DNA from: Chytridium lagenaria
Lineage: Eukaryota; Chytridiomycota; Chytridiomycetes; Chytridiales; Chytridiaceae
Assembly (NCBI GenBank): GCA_025449115.1
Contig: JAHLKC010000164.1
Coordinates: forward strand, 16,857-80,856
Reading direction: 5' to 3'
DNA: 64,000 nucleotides
Positions 1-10,382 of the stretch are shown piece by piece. A program made the position numbers and the translations under genes. Under the pieces are notes generated by a model. It saw nothing but the letters and a program-made list of their open reading frames with translations. It did no database searches and was not told the origin of the DNA. The stretch's first letter is position 1, and each line of letters starts with the position of its first letter.

Positions 1-1
1 G

Positions 2-79
2 GCGGCACCACCGAAGTTGGAGAAGGTGGTGGATGAGGATGGGTTTGAGTTGGTTCAGAAGGGGAGGAGAAGAAAGTGA
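2..79 (+). CDS. 3' end of an unidentified protein-coding gene
   Basis: From base 2 an open frame runs to a TGA at 77-79. It encodes about 25 residues ending in an acidic-hydrophobic stretch (VDEDGFELVQKG) and a basic tail (RRRK). The amino acid pattern looks like the end of a real nuclear or nucleolar protein, but too little is present to name it. The gene starts outside the window. It converges on the minus-strand DUF4436 gene, whose stop is at 832. Confidence 0.45.
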   Translation, partial: AAPPKLEKVVDEDGFELVQKGRRRK

Positions 80-831
80 TGAGGCACCGTTGTTTTCTTT
101 GATCGCTGGTATTTCCGAGACCCTTTCTCATGTTCGAGTATATTGTCATTCAAGACCCACCCACCCCCGGCCTTAATCCCTTTCCAAACGTCTTTCTCCC
201 ACATATATCACCATTCCCGCTTCCGCTTTTACTATTACCACGCTGTCCGTTTTTTTGTTTGATCCAGCATATGTTTTGCTGCAATAGAATGTTTATCCAT
301 ATTTTTGTCATGGACTCTGGGTAAACAAGTTCGTCCAGCATATACCATGTTCGATTTACTATTACCACCTGTCCGTTTTTTTTTTGATCCATCCAGCATA
401 TGTTTTTGCTACAATAGAATGTTTATCCATATTTTTCGGTAAAAAAGTTCATCCATATGCATATAAACAATATATTTACATTTCAACACAACCTTTGGAA
501 CAGTCAAGATAGATACTTTCTCCATTACATTCCCCATTCTTTCTGTATCCACACTTTGCTTGATGAAATTTTCTTGGAAACACTTGCTTCACAAGTGGCT
601 CTACTCTTCCTCTCACCATCCCCCTCCCCAAACTCTTCACGAAAAAAACCATGCCCTTCCCCTCCCCAAAACACTCTTCACGAAAAAAAAACCATACCCC
701 TCCCCCTCCCTGAAAACACCACGACAAAAGCATCCCCCCTCCCTAACAAAACACAACGACAAAACCAATTCCTCCAAAACAATACACCACGACAAAAACC
801 ATCCCCCCGAAAAAAACCACAAAAGCCCAGA
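80..831. other. Intergenic region between convergent genes
   Basis: No gene is supported here. From about 590 to 840 the plus strand is rich in A and C, with short repeats of 'ccccctcccc' and 'acgaaaaaa' type. The open frames across it are low-complexity shadows. It should hold the 3' UTRs of the plus-strand gene ending at 79 and the minus-strand gene ending at 832. Confidence 0.5.
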
Positions 832-3102
832 TCACCCCCTCCCCACCATCTTCCTCTTCTTCTTCTCCTCCACAAACCCCTTCACAATGGGCGCCAAATC
901 CGTCTGAAACACAATATAACTCACCATCATGATGCAACAGGCGGAGGCCGTCAACATCATTGACCAGAAGAAGGAGACCACGTCAGAGGTGTTGCCGATG
1001 GGGGGGACACCGGGTTGCGCGTTACGGATCGCGGGGAGGGCGAATCTGGGGATGTTTAACGATGGATGAAACGTGATTGTTTCGGGTGGAGAGTTTGGAA
1101 ATGGAGGGTGGGATTTTTGATATGCGATAGCGGGTTTCGGTGTTGATGAAATTTAGAAATGAAAAAGCAATGAGGTGTTAATAAACCGTTCGCGACAAAA
1201 AAAAAAGCGCCCATGCTGCAGGTACATTATCCACGCCAAAAAAAAAAAGGCAATACTCACAACAACCCCAACCCAAAAGAAATGGTAGGCGGTTCCACCT
1301 TTTTCCAAACCAACCAAGGGATCAAAGCAAGTCCCAACGTCACCAACGACAACACCCACATGACCGTCATGACGAAAATGGAAAAGAGTTTCGTCACCCC
1401 ACTGCGACGGACAGAGACTCGGAGATGGATCGTGGAACCGTCAGAGGTGTCGCTGATGTCAATGTTTTCGGGGACGGTGATGGTGTAGCTGTGGATGGGG
1501 GTGAGTTTGGGAGGATGTGGATAGGGGGAGGGTGGCATGAGGAGAGCGGGAGGGTTCCTCCGCGGTAAGCACGATTCCCCGGCTAATCGGAACGCCCCCC
1601 GATGACGGGTTTACACCACCCTTCATAAAAAAATTATGCACCGCATGTTGGGGAGGGGATGATGCAGATAATACGAAAAACAGTGAAATGGAGCGGAGGA
1701 ATCGCGAGAGGGCTCCACACCGAATAACGGTGCCCCCTCCCCATCCCATAGATAGTAAATAAATAAATAAAAAAACCGCATACAAAGGTCTCTCACCCAT
1801 CCATCCAAAAACCCCGCACGTAAAGAACACTCGTCCAAAAACAAAAAAATACACAAAAAAAAAACCGCTTGCAAAACCAGAACCCACCAAAAACCATCTC
1901 ACACCCATCCTGAAAAAAAACCACCCAGCATGTAAAGAACACTTTCAAAGAAAAAAAACAAAACCGCCCCACAAACATCGACAACGAAAACCACAAATAC
2001 AACAACAACCTAGCCAACAAAAAAACAACAAAAAACTCACGTCTGCAACGCCGCATTCATAAACACCGCCAAAGGCACTCTCCCGTCCCCCTCTTCACCG
2101 CTGCAATCTGAAACACGTTGGTCAAGTAACTGTCAAAGGGGTACGAATTCACGTCCCCGATGCAAAGGCGAGCGTTAGATCTTGATCGGGGATTGGAGCG
2201 TTCGCGGGAACTTGAAGGTGGTGGTGTCTAGTCAATGTTGGGATGAGGAGAAGGGAGGGGAGAGGGGGGGGGTGAACGTTAACATGAAGGATGAGGGGAT
2301 GTTAATGCGGGGGACGAGAGCGGGGAGATGGACGTTAATGCGGGGGACGAGAGCGGAAGATGGACGTTAATGCGGGGACGAGAGCGGGAAGATGGACGTT
2401 AATGCGAGGGACGAGAGCGGGAAGAGGGACGTTAATGCGAGGGACGAGAGCGGGGAGAGGGGGAACTTTCATAGTGAGAGGGCGGGCGGGGGGTAAATAG
2501 TGATGCGAGCGAGATGGGAGGGGGCATGAATACGTGTGTGGGGGCCAAACATCAACACGAAAGACGAGAGGGGTGAAAAAGGCCCACGAAACGCAAAAAA
2601 AAAAGGTGAAACTCACCAATCCCCAACACAACATCATCCTTCAAAGCATCCCCAACCCCTCTCAACTCCCCACACGGTTCCACCCCCACATGCATTCGAA
2701 ACGCCCCGCGCTCGGATCCACGGCCGTGATATCCGTCTTGACGACCAGCAGCGATTGGTTCAGGAATTGGAGGCATGAGGAGGTGGAGGGGAGTTGCTGG
2801 GGGGGGGTGATGGTGGAGGGGTAGATGGAGGTTGGGAGGTGGAGGGGGTGGCTTTGGATGGTGGTTTGGGAGCGTTTTTCACCGTCTTTCTAAGGGGGGT
2901 GTTAGTGGGAAAAGGGGGGGTGTGGTTACCCAGTTGAGGAGTCCGGAGATGGTGACGAGGGTGCTGAGGGTGAGGATCATGAGGAGGGTGAAGGTGATGA
3001 GTTTTGGGCGGGGGGGGGTGCGGGGAGGGGTGGGGGTTAGGGAGGGGTTGGTGGGATTTAGGGAGGGGTTGGGGGTTGGGGGGTTGGGGGGGTTGCGTCC
3101 AT
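832..3102 (-). CDS. DUF4436 family membrane protein
   Basis: Fungal DUF4436-type multi-pass membrane protein of unknown function. Exons read on the minus strand: about 3102-2930 (Pro-rich N-terminus, then a membrane helix LITFTLLMILTLSTLVTISG), 2889-2617, about 2170-2041 (YPFDSYLTNVF), 1488-1261 (membrane helix VMTVMWVLSLVTLGLALIPW) and 1045-832 (FALPAIRNAQPGVPPIG, then a last membrane helix and a Lys-rich tail). The YPFDSY motif and the ALPAIRNAQPG motif before the last helix are the family signature as I recall it. Splice joins are in frame (for example 2041 to 1488). Two frame breaks need one extra G each, at the C4 run 2704-2707 and the C5 run 2087-2091. The intron between 2617 and 2170 carries a minisatellite. 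The start is uncertain because the N-terminus is low-complexity; the ATG at 3102 is the best candidate. Confidence 0.82.
2301..2464. repeat. 33-bp minisatellite inside a DUF4436 intron
   Basis: About five tandem copies of a roughly 33-base unit beginning GTTAATGCGGGGGACGAGAG, with copies starting near 2301, 2334, 2366, 2399 and 2432. Copies differ by a few substitutions (GGGGGA/GGGGA/GAGGGA; GGGAGA/GGAAGA). The array lies wholly between the donor near 2616 and the acceptor near 2171, so it does not touch coding sequence. Confidence 0.85.
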
Positions 3103-4028
3103 GCTGTTGATGGGCGATGGTGCATGGTGGGTGGATGTGGGGGGTTTGAAGATGGTGGTGACGGTGTGATGGGGAGGCGGTGTAAGGGGTTTGAAGATGG
3201 TGGTGACGGTGTGATGGGGAGGTGGTGGGGTGGGGACGTGTATGGTTGATGGGGAGGCGGTGTGTGGGGACGTGTATGGTTGTTGAGGAGGCGTTTGGTT
3301 GCGGACGTGTGGAACTTTGAAGGGACGTGTAAGAGTTTGAAGGGGAGGAACGTGCACGAGTTAATTGGAGGCGCAATAAAGAACCGTTGTCATACATCTG
3401 CCCGCTACCCAAAACCATTCAATCAAAAACGAATTACGACAAAAAACCTCGTTAAACCAAAAAATAAAAACAAAGGCAATCTATTCTATATTCAAATATA
3501 AAGTACAACAAACGGCGTTAAAAACAAACTAAAAACACCTCTTTTTTTTTTTGGGTTTTTCTTTTCAGTGACAAAAAACAACACAATAAACATGAAAGGG
3601 ATACTTTGTTAGTCAAGAAAAACAACAAGAAAACTGGAACCGGTGCGAATGAAACAAAGCGGTAAAACGTTCAATACAAAAAACACACAAATAAAAAAAA
3701 GAAAGAGACTACAGCGTTAAAAAAAAATGAGAGAAAGAGACTTGAAAAACAAAAGTCGAAAAGAAACTTTTTTGGAGAGAACAGAATAACATTTGATTTT
3801 TTTTTAAAACATTGGGGGGAAGGAATGAACTTGAAAAACAACACGTACAACTGAAAGCGAGAGAAAACGTGAAAAACCGAGATATGACTTCATACACGGG
3901 GAAGGAGGAGACTGGGGGCACCCTCTAACAGAGGCCAACAACATTCCCCACCGACCGTCCGCAACAACAAAAAACCCCCAAAAAAAAAGTTTGTAAAAAA
4001 AGGATGGTAAAGAAAAAAAGAGTTAGTC
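3103..4028. other. Intergenic region: promoter side of DUF4436 gene and 3' side of next gene
   Basis: No gene is supported. About 3120-3310 holds imperfect G-rich tandem repeats built on GTTTGAAGATGGTGGTGACG (two copies near 3147 and 3189). From about 3420 to 4020 the sequence becomes A-rich with many poly-A runs, fitting a 3' UTR or terminator for the minus-strand gene to its right. The open frames here read low-complexity Thr/His/Pro or Phe/Lys strings. Confidence 0.5.
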
Positions 4029-5769
4029 TCACTCCTCCTCCGTATCCGCTCCATCATCCACATTCACCATATGAATCTCCCTCTCCTCCGCAGCAGGAGC
4101 AGCCCTAGCCGAAAACACACTCAAATGTTTCTCCGCCATCCGATCAAACATTTGCGTCGCCGTCGTCTCATCAAACACGCTGTCCCGATCATCCGTCGTG
4201 ATATCCGACATCAACGTCAGCCGCGACGCCGCAGGTGGAGCCACGGCGGCTTGGTTGATGGCGCTACCAACAAAAGTGGGGGACGTGTTGAACCGTGTCG
4301 CGAGAGCCGTGGAGGCGGCGGTGGGTGTGTATGGGGCGTCGTCGTCTTCGTAGACGGCGGAGAGGGGCGCTGGAGAGAAGGGGGAGGGGGATTTGTTGCC
4401 AACAGTGAGGTGGGCGAGACGGGGGTGTTGTTTTGAGGTTGGACGGGTGGATGGGGAGACGGGGGTGGCAAAGGGGGTGGTCAAGGAGAAACGAATGTGA
4501 GCGGGACCCACACCTGGGTTGACGGCGTAGGCGACGGGGCTTTCGAGGATGGTGTCGGTGGAACTGGGGTTGGAGGATTTGTTGACGACAACAACACGGG
4601 TGAGGGTGCCGTTGGTGCCGTCCACTGTGTTGTTGCCAAAAGTGAGTCTGCTCCATCTCATTTCCTCTGGGGTGGTGGGGGCGGGTCCTTCGACCCAGTT
4701 GTTGTAGGTTCTCCTGAGGGAATCAAACATGCCAGCGAAACCGGTGGAAGAGGAGGTGACGCCACCTGCCTTGAACATGCCATCGTCTTCCTGCATTTTA
4801 CGGGTGGTGCGAATCGGGCCTGGTTTCTTTCTGCTGTTGCGAGCGGATGAAGGTGCGGCGGGTTGTTTGCCGTGAGGAGGGTGGGGAGACCTGCGGCACC
4901 ACGTTCGAGAGCAGCAAGGGAACCTCTGCGCCTTGCGCCACCTGGAGCTGGGGAGGTGCTTGAGGCGTAAGGGAGAGCAGCGTCGGATGGATAGCGTGCG
5001 GCCGATGCACGTCGTTTTCTGTGAACGAGACCCATAGTGACGAGGGCGGCGATGAGGAGGAGACCGCCAATGGCACCGATGGCGGTGATGCCAGAGGTTG
5101 GGAGACTGGATGACGATGACGACGAGGAGGGACCACCACCGATCTGAGGGGCACCTTGGGCGACGGGGTTGGCGGCACCAGCAAACGCTGGGGCGATATT
5201 GTTGCTGTTGTTGTTGCTGTGTTACTGTTGTTGTTGGTGGTTCCGACGGGACTGGGATGGAGGATTCTTGAGCTGGGGCGGCCTGCATCTGGTTTGGCTG
5301 GTTGAGGAGGGGAGCACCGACGGCAGCGACGACGGCAGCAGAGTTGGAAAGAATCTTGGTGGGTGGAATCAGTTGAATGTTCATGGTGTTCTTGAGCAGC
5401 GGCGGCAGGTGCAGGTGCAGCAGCAGCAGGAGGAGCAGCAGGAGCCGCAGCAGGAGCCGCAGCAGGAGCCGCAGCAGGAGCTTTACTGTCTTCAGGGGGA
5501 GTTTGGATGAGTGGGACTCCAACGGCAACCTTGACTACGTGCTCAGCGTCGGCAGGAGTAGAAGAAGGCACGACAGGGTTGTTGGGAGCAGGGATAATGA
5601 TGGGAGTGCCCTTTTCCTTGATGACTTTATCGACTAGAGGTGCAATGGGTTTGCCGACATCAGTGTTGTTGTTGTTGTTGTCAGGTTTGATGATGGGATC
5701 CAGGTCAGACTGTACTGAAGGAGGAGGAGGAGGACTGATGGTGGTGGTGGTGGAGTTGTTTTCAGCCAT
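4029..5769 (-). CDS. Pro/Ala/Ser/Thr-rich single-pass membrane protein (paralogue of the 10383-12215 gene)
   Basis: Starts at the ATG at 5769 (MAENNSTTTT). A long Pro, Ala, Asn and Gln-rich, presumably extracellular or lumenal region is followed by one membrane helix near 5110-5040 (ITAIGAIGGLLLIAALVTMG) and a basic stop-transfer run (HRKRR). The cytoplasmic part has Arg/Ser/Ala-rich sequence, a segment with W-V-x(4)-P-T-TPEEMRW near 4680, and an acidic end (DDGADTEEE). No cleavable signal peptide is obvious. Frame changes are needed in the GCTCCTGCTGCG repeat near 5400, the CAA repeat near 5215 and near 4860, so the repeat lengths are unreliable. The layout resembles fungal sensor or mucin-like proteins, but I see no WSC or other named domain. 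The paralogue shares the helix, the basic stop and the TPExM(R/K)W motif. Confidence 0.62.
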
Positions 5770-7019
5770 CTCTTGTTACAGTAGCAAGTAGTGATGGTAA
5801 GGAAGGAAGGGTGTAAGGAAGGATAAGGCAGGCAGGAAGGTAGTAATGTAAGTAGTATGTATGTGATGTATAGTCTAAAAAGTAATTAAATAAAGCAACA
5901 ACAACAAGAACAAGAAGAACGATAATATCAACAACAACGATAACAACTGTGAATGATATGAATGAGAATAATAAGTAATAAGCAATAAGCTCTTCCTCTA
6001 CAGCTATATGCTAATAAATAAATAATGTAATAGTGTTATGTAAATAGGAGATAGTAAATAGTAAATAGTAAATATATACTTGATGACTGACGGACCTACA
6101 TACTATTACCAAGTCAACAGTAAATACATTATCAATATGTATATTAGACTGACAAGGTAAAGAAATAAATAAATAGTTTATTCATTTATTTATTCATGTA
6201 CTACACACACTCACACACTCACACACTCACACTAAAGCTTATATATATATGAGGTAATACAATGCATTTCATTGGTTCTCCTTTGAATCATATGAAACGG
6301 CAGCCTCTAAGCACCAATCATATCCTCTCTTTCATTCAAATTTAATCTACATATTAATTAATATTATATATCCAAATCAATTCAATTCAATTCAAGAAAA
6401 GATGAAACAAATAAAAGAAAATGAAGGGGGGCGATTGCGGCATGTGCAACCAACTGGATATTATCTATTAAACAAATTTTAACGTGTTTTCTCTTGAATG
6501 CCAAATTGTTGTTTTAAAACAATTTAATAATTAGAAAAGAACTGTAAAGTGTGTGCGAGGTTGAAATTGGATCTTCAGTTTACTACATCTGTAAAAAGGT
6601 ACTGCTGAACCTTGAGCTTTATTTTTTTGGACGTCAAGACCTTCTTTAAGAAGCCAACAAGAATTACTTGCAGCAACCTTCATAAAAGAGCGCCTCGACT
6701 TGAAAGAAGGGTTGTACGTGGGTGAAAACCATATACAAAAAAACAGCGGTAAACATCCCGCAGACCTTTTTTTTCAATATACACACATATCATATATCCA
6801 ACCCTCCACACCCCCAATTTCCTCAACACAACATTGTAGTCAATAAATCACAGGCGAAAGAAACCAACAAACACACCAAACATGAAAAACCAAAACCAAA
6901 ACCAAAATAAACAAAAAAAATGAAAAAGGTGAGGTAAAGATTTGTCATTTTTTCAAAATATGGAGAATGAGCGTGAATGAGTTTTATAAAAGAAAAAATG
7001 AGCTGTGACGCGTAAACAT
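5770..7019. other. Long AT-rich intergenic region
   Basis: This holds no supported gene. Just upstream of the 5769 start (5800-5880) are GGAAGG/GTAAGG direct repeats. Between 5880 and 6400 there are strings of AATAAATAAAT, TAGTAAATAG repeats (6050-6075) and an ACACACTC repeat (6200-6230). From 6720 to 6990 it is A-rich with a Lys-rich spurious frame. It should contain the promoter of the minus-strand gene ending at 4029 and the 3' UTR of the TMEM184-like gene ending at 7020. Confidence 0.5.
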
Positions 7020-9557
7020 TTATGCATTCGGTGACTTTGGCAACACCACCAACGTTGACTCCTCCACACCACTCACATCATGAGCAGCAGAATAAGAAGC
7101 ACCACTCACACCACTCACATCATGAGCAGCAGAAAAAGAAGCACCACTCACACCACTCACATCATGAGCAGCAGAAAAAGAAGCACCACTCGCACCCTCC
7201 TCCCCCTGAACCACAACCCCCCCTCCCTCCCCTCCCCTCTCACCCTCTTCTCCCAAACCGTCGCCTGTCGATCAATAAACCTCTGCACGACCGGCGGATT
7301 CGCAAACCTCGGATCCGTCGATATCACCGGAAAATTCGCATCCCCATACACCATCCTCCTCGCCGTCGCATAAGACTCCTCCACCTCCACCTCGTCTTCA
7401 GGTTCCCCAAACGACACCACCTCCAGCGTCTCTGCAAACGGGAGGAGGAGAGGGTGAACCTGAGAACTCGACGATTGCGGTATATGAGGTGGGAGAATCG
7501 TCGGGCGCGGCGTGGTGGTGAGCGTGGAAGGGGTGGAATGACGAGTATGATCAACAGCGCCATACCCCACATGCCCCATCAACAAGTGAAGCAGACGTCC
7601 CTAAACCCCCAAACCGTTTCGGGAAATTCGGCACATTCTTTTTAAACCTCGGTCCAGTTCCACCACCTCCACTGATGGTCCAAGCATTCTCCTCCCGTCC
7701 TTCCACAATTCGATCAAAATGATCCTCCTCCTCCTCCTCCTCCTCTAGAAGGGGTTGACCGTCAGTCTGATATGATGTCGGCGGGGAAGCGTACGGTGAT
7801 GAGCCCATCATTTGGTTACGGTTTTGATGGACCTTGCGACGTCGTGCGTTTTGTTCTTCTGCGAAATGGAAGGTGGTGCCTCGGATAATGTGGTAATAGT
7901 CTTGCACAATGTCTTTGATACCAAAGACATCGCGGATGGCATGAGGTAAAGCGATACGAGAGGAGAGTCGAGAGTCGTCGTAATCCTCCCATGGGAAAGC
8001 TATAGACATGTGTTTCAATAAAAAAAGGTTAGACATTACAAAAAAAACCGATAAAAGGAAAAAATATTCTCACCATGCCAATGCAAGAACGCTAGCGGTA
8101 CAATCTCTAGCAAAATAAGAAGATCTTGTAGTGCTGTCGCAATATTGTTGGCAGAATACTTCTCTTCCTCTACAATACAATAACAGTCAATAAAAAAAAA
8201 TATAGTCCTTCAACTCAACAGAAAAAAATGATCCTTCAAGTATAACACTCATTCCATAAAGAAAATAAAATAAATAACTAAAAAAATTGATTCTTTAAGA
8301 ATATAACACTCATTCAAAATAATGATAATAGTAAAAAAACCATGCAACAAATGGATCCATATACTCACTGCCTTTGATGACACCAGCCCAAACAAAGAAA
8401 GACAACGCCAGTCCCTGCCAGAAAGAAAAGAAAATAATCGCCTTGACGCAAACAAACTTTGGAAAAGGTCTACCAACAAACACCAACCAGCAAAAAAACA
8501 TAAGTATACCGTGGAACGACATGCAAAAGGGCGTACGGTAAAGGAAAAAAAAAAAAAACTGACCTGTAAGCTCTCAGATCCCTCGAACATTGCAAATAAA
8601 AAATCACAAGACAATACATACTACAACACACACTCAAATTATACGACAACGATATCCACAAATACGCGCTATCCAACGCCACATAACCCTCATGAAACGC
8701 TCCACCAAACTTAAACATCACTGTCAAGAACGAAAGCACCGGTTTCACCAAAGCAAACTGCAGCACACCACGACGAATGTTTAAAAAAGTATGAGGATCC
8801 GACATCTAATCGATTTCAATCAGTATCGGAAAACACACGACGGCTTACATCCACTGCGGGGAGAAGGAGATTGATGGGCCAGATGTGGTGTGTTCGTGGA
8901 CGGTCTTCGAGAATAATGAGGAGGTCTCGTTCACCACCCATGTAGTTGACGAGGAGTGTGAAGAAGGTGTAGATGACGAAAGCCTAAAGGGGGATATGAG
9001 GGTCAATAGGTTTTTTGGTTGAAATGGCGACGCGAAACATACCTCGTAAAGATCTCGGACCATATCAATGTAGTCTGACAAGTATCTTGATGATAAACTG
9101 ACATATGAGGCTATGGCGTAGATGGGTACCCTGAAAAAAAATAATAATGAGGTTTTAAGTTCAAACTTTGATAAAGCCCATGCATCTCGTTCGCATACAC
9201 CAACATCAATGACAAAAACTATCTCGTACGCATACACCAACATAAATGACAAAAACTATCATGTTCGCATACACCAACATAAATGACAAAAACGAAACAA
9301 AGCGAAAAAAACAAACAACATCAACATCATGCATTAACAGATCATTTTATAAAAACACAACCGTTCAAACCAAAAAATCACCCTTACTCACATCAACATA
9401 ATCCTCAAAGTCATCCTCTGCAAATCCGGTCTCCGATAATTCTTCAAATGCAAAACATGGAATAAAACGATATCCCACATCCCGAAACCGTGCATAGCCC
9501 CGCAACCACATACATGAACGTCCCAATCTTGGCAGACCCTTCTTCCAATGACGCCAT
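7020..9557 (-). CDS. TMEM184/organic solute transporter Ost-alpha family membrane protein
   Basis: Seven-helix DUF300 (Ost-alpha/TMEM184) family protein, predicted to sit in endomembranes or the plasma membrane. Exons: 9557-9392, 9130-9043, 8983-8849, 8805-8564, 8469-8369, 8169-8074 and 7999-7020, with phases that join cleanly. Family landmarks: HLKNYRRPDLQR then VPIYAIASYVSL, NYMGGERDLL, the RPFPKFVCVKAIIFFSFWQG block, the EKYSANNIATALQDLLILLE helix, and PWEDYDDSRLSSRIALP followed by IRDVFGIKDIVQD. The tail has an acidic EEEEEEED run and a GDANFPV stretch, then ends in three 14-residue repeats of Ser/Ala/His-rich sequence. Frame breaks: the A4 run at 9452-9455 lacks one base, one lies near 7605 in a G-run, and one near 7200. 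Start chosen at MASLEEG, which puts helix 1 about 12 residues in. Confidence 0.9.
7071..7196. repeat. 42-bp coding tandem repeat
   Basis: Three near-identical 42-base units (for example starting TGAGCAGCAGAAAAAGAAGC at 7122) lie at the 3' end of the TMEM184-like gene. On the minus strand each encodes a 14-residue unit with the core SAAHDVSGVSGASF. The unit length is a multiple of three, so copy-number change would keep the frame. Confidence 0.85.
9186..9296. repeat. 37-bp minisatellite in intron 1 of the TMEM184-like gene
   Basis: Three tandem copies of a 37-base unit containing CGCATACACCAACATAAATG begin at 9186, 9223 and 9260. They differ only by substitutions. The array sits between the donor at 9391 and the acceptor at 9131, outside coding sequence. 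Confidence 0.85.
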
Positions 9558-10382
9558 GCTCCTCCTTTACACAAATGACAAGATGGGATGGAATGTTGGA
9601 ACACTAAGGAAGAAAGCCGTGATGGAATCGACGGGGTTGGAACGATGGGTTTAAAGTATCTTGTGGATACCAACGCCTTGTCTCTCTGTGGTTTGTTGGC
9701 TTCAACACGAATTCGAACCCTACACTCTACGGTGAAAAAGTCAACCCTTTCTTTGTTCACCCCAAAAACCCACTTTCCAGGTCTTTCTAGCAAGAGATCT
9801 CCTCGTCAACCAACTCTGTCCGGAAACGAACCCCGCTCCACAACCTTCCCCCAACTCCTTTCACTTTGGTGGAATCGAAAAATGGGCCACCTCTAGAGTG
9901 CTCGTTCTCCCCAGATGAAGTATTGGGCGACGAATGATTTCTGATGGATAATGACGCTCGGAGGGTGGGTGATGCGTAGTGAGGCTGTTGGTAGGGTCTC
10001 TGAGAAAAAACACAAAGTTTCGGTCTCCATGAAAAATTACTACATGTTTGAGCCCACACACCCACGTGGAAGAAAAATGGTGAGATGGATATGTTTAGGA
10101 AACAATGGCTATGCTATCGACTTTGTATGTAGGGGCTTCAGAAAACGATGTTTTTTACAGTTTAATTCGCATGACGCTATTAAAAGTGAGTGTGTTTTGT
10201 ACAAGGTGCAGGATATACCGCGTGTGTGGATGCAGAAAAACAGAAAAACAGTAAAGAATGTGAAAAAAGAACCGAAACATACAGAAAGAACAGATATGAA
10301 GAAAAGTCTGCCTAAAAAAAGAATCGTCTCAAAACAACAGTACGCGCAGAAGAAAAGATAGATACATGAAAAGAGAGTTTAA
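9558..10382. other. Intergenic region between two minus-strand genes
   Basis: It holds the upstream region of the TMEM184-like gene and the 3' end of the gene ending at 10383. Several short frames on both strands are open, but none shows family sequence, codon structure or splice sites I could support. The 10180-10370 part is A-rich with Lys-rich frames. Confidence 0.4.

Noticed and set aside
7077..7200. Candidate CRISPR-like array (three regular repeats)
   Set aside because: The units are directly tandem with no spacers, lie in a coding tail, and the genome is eukaryotic.
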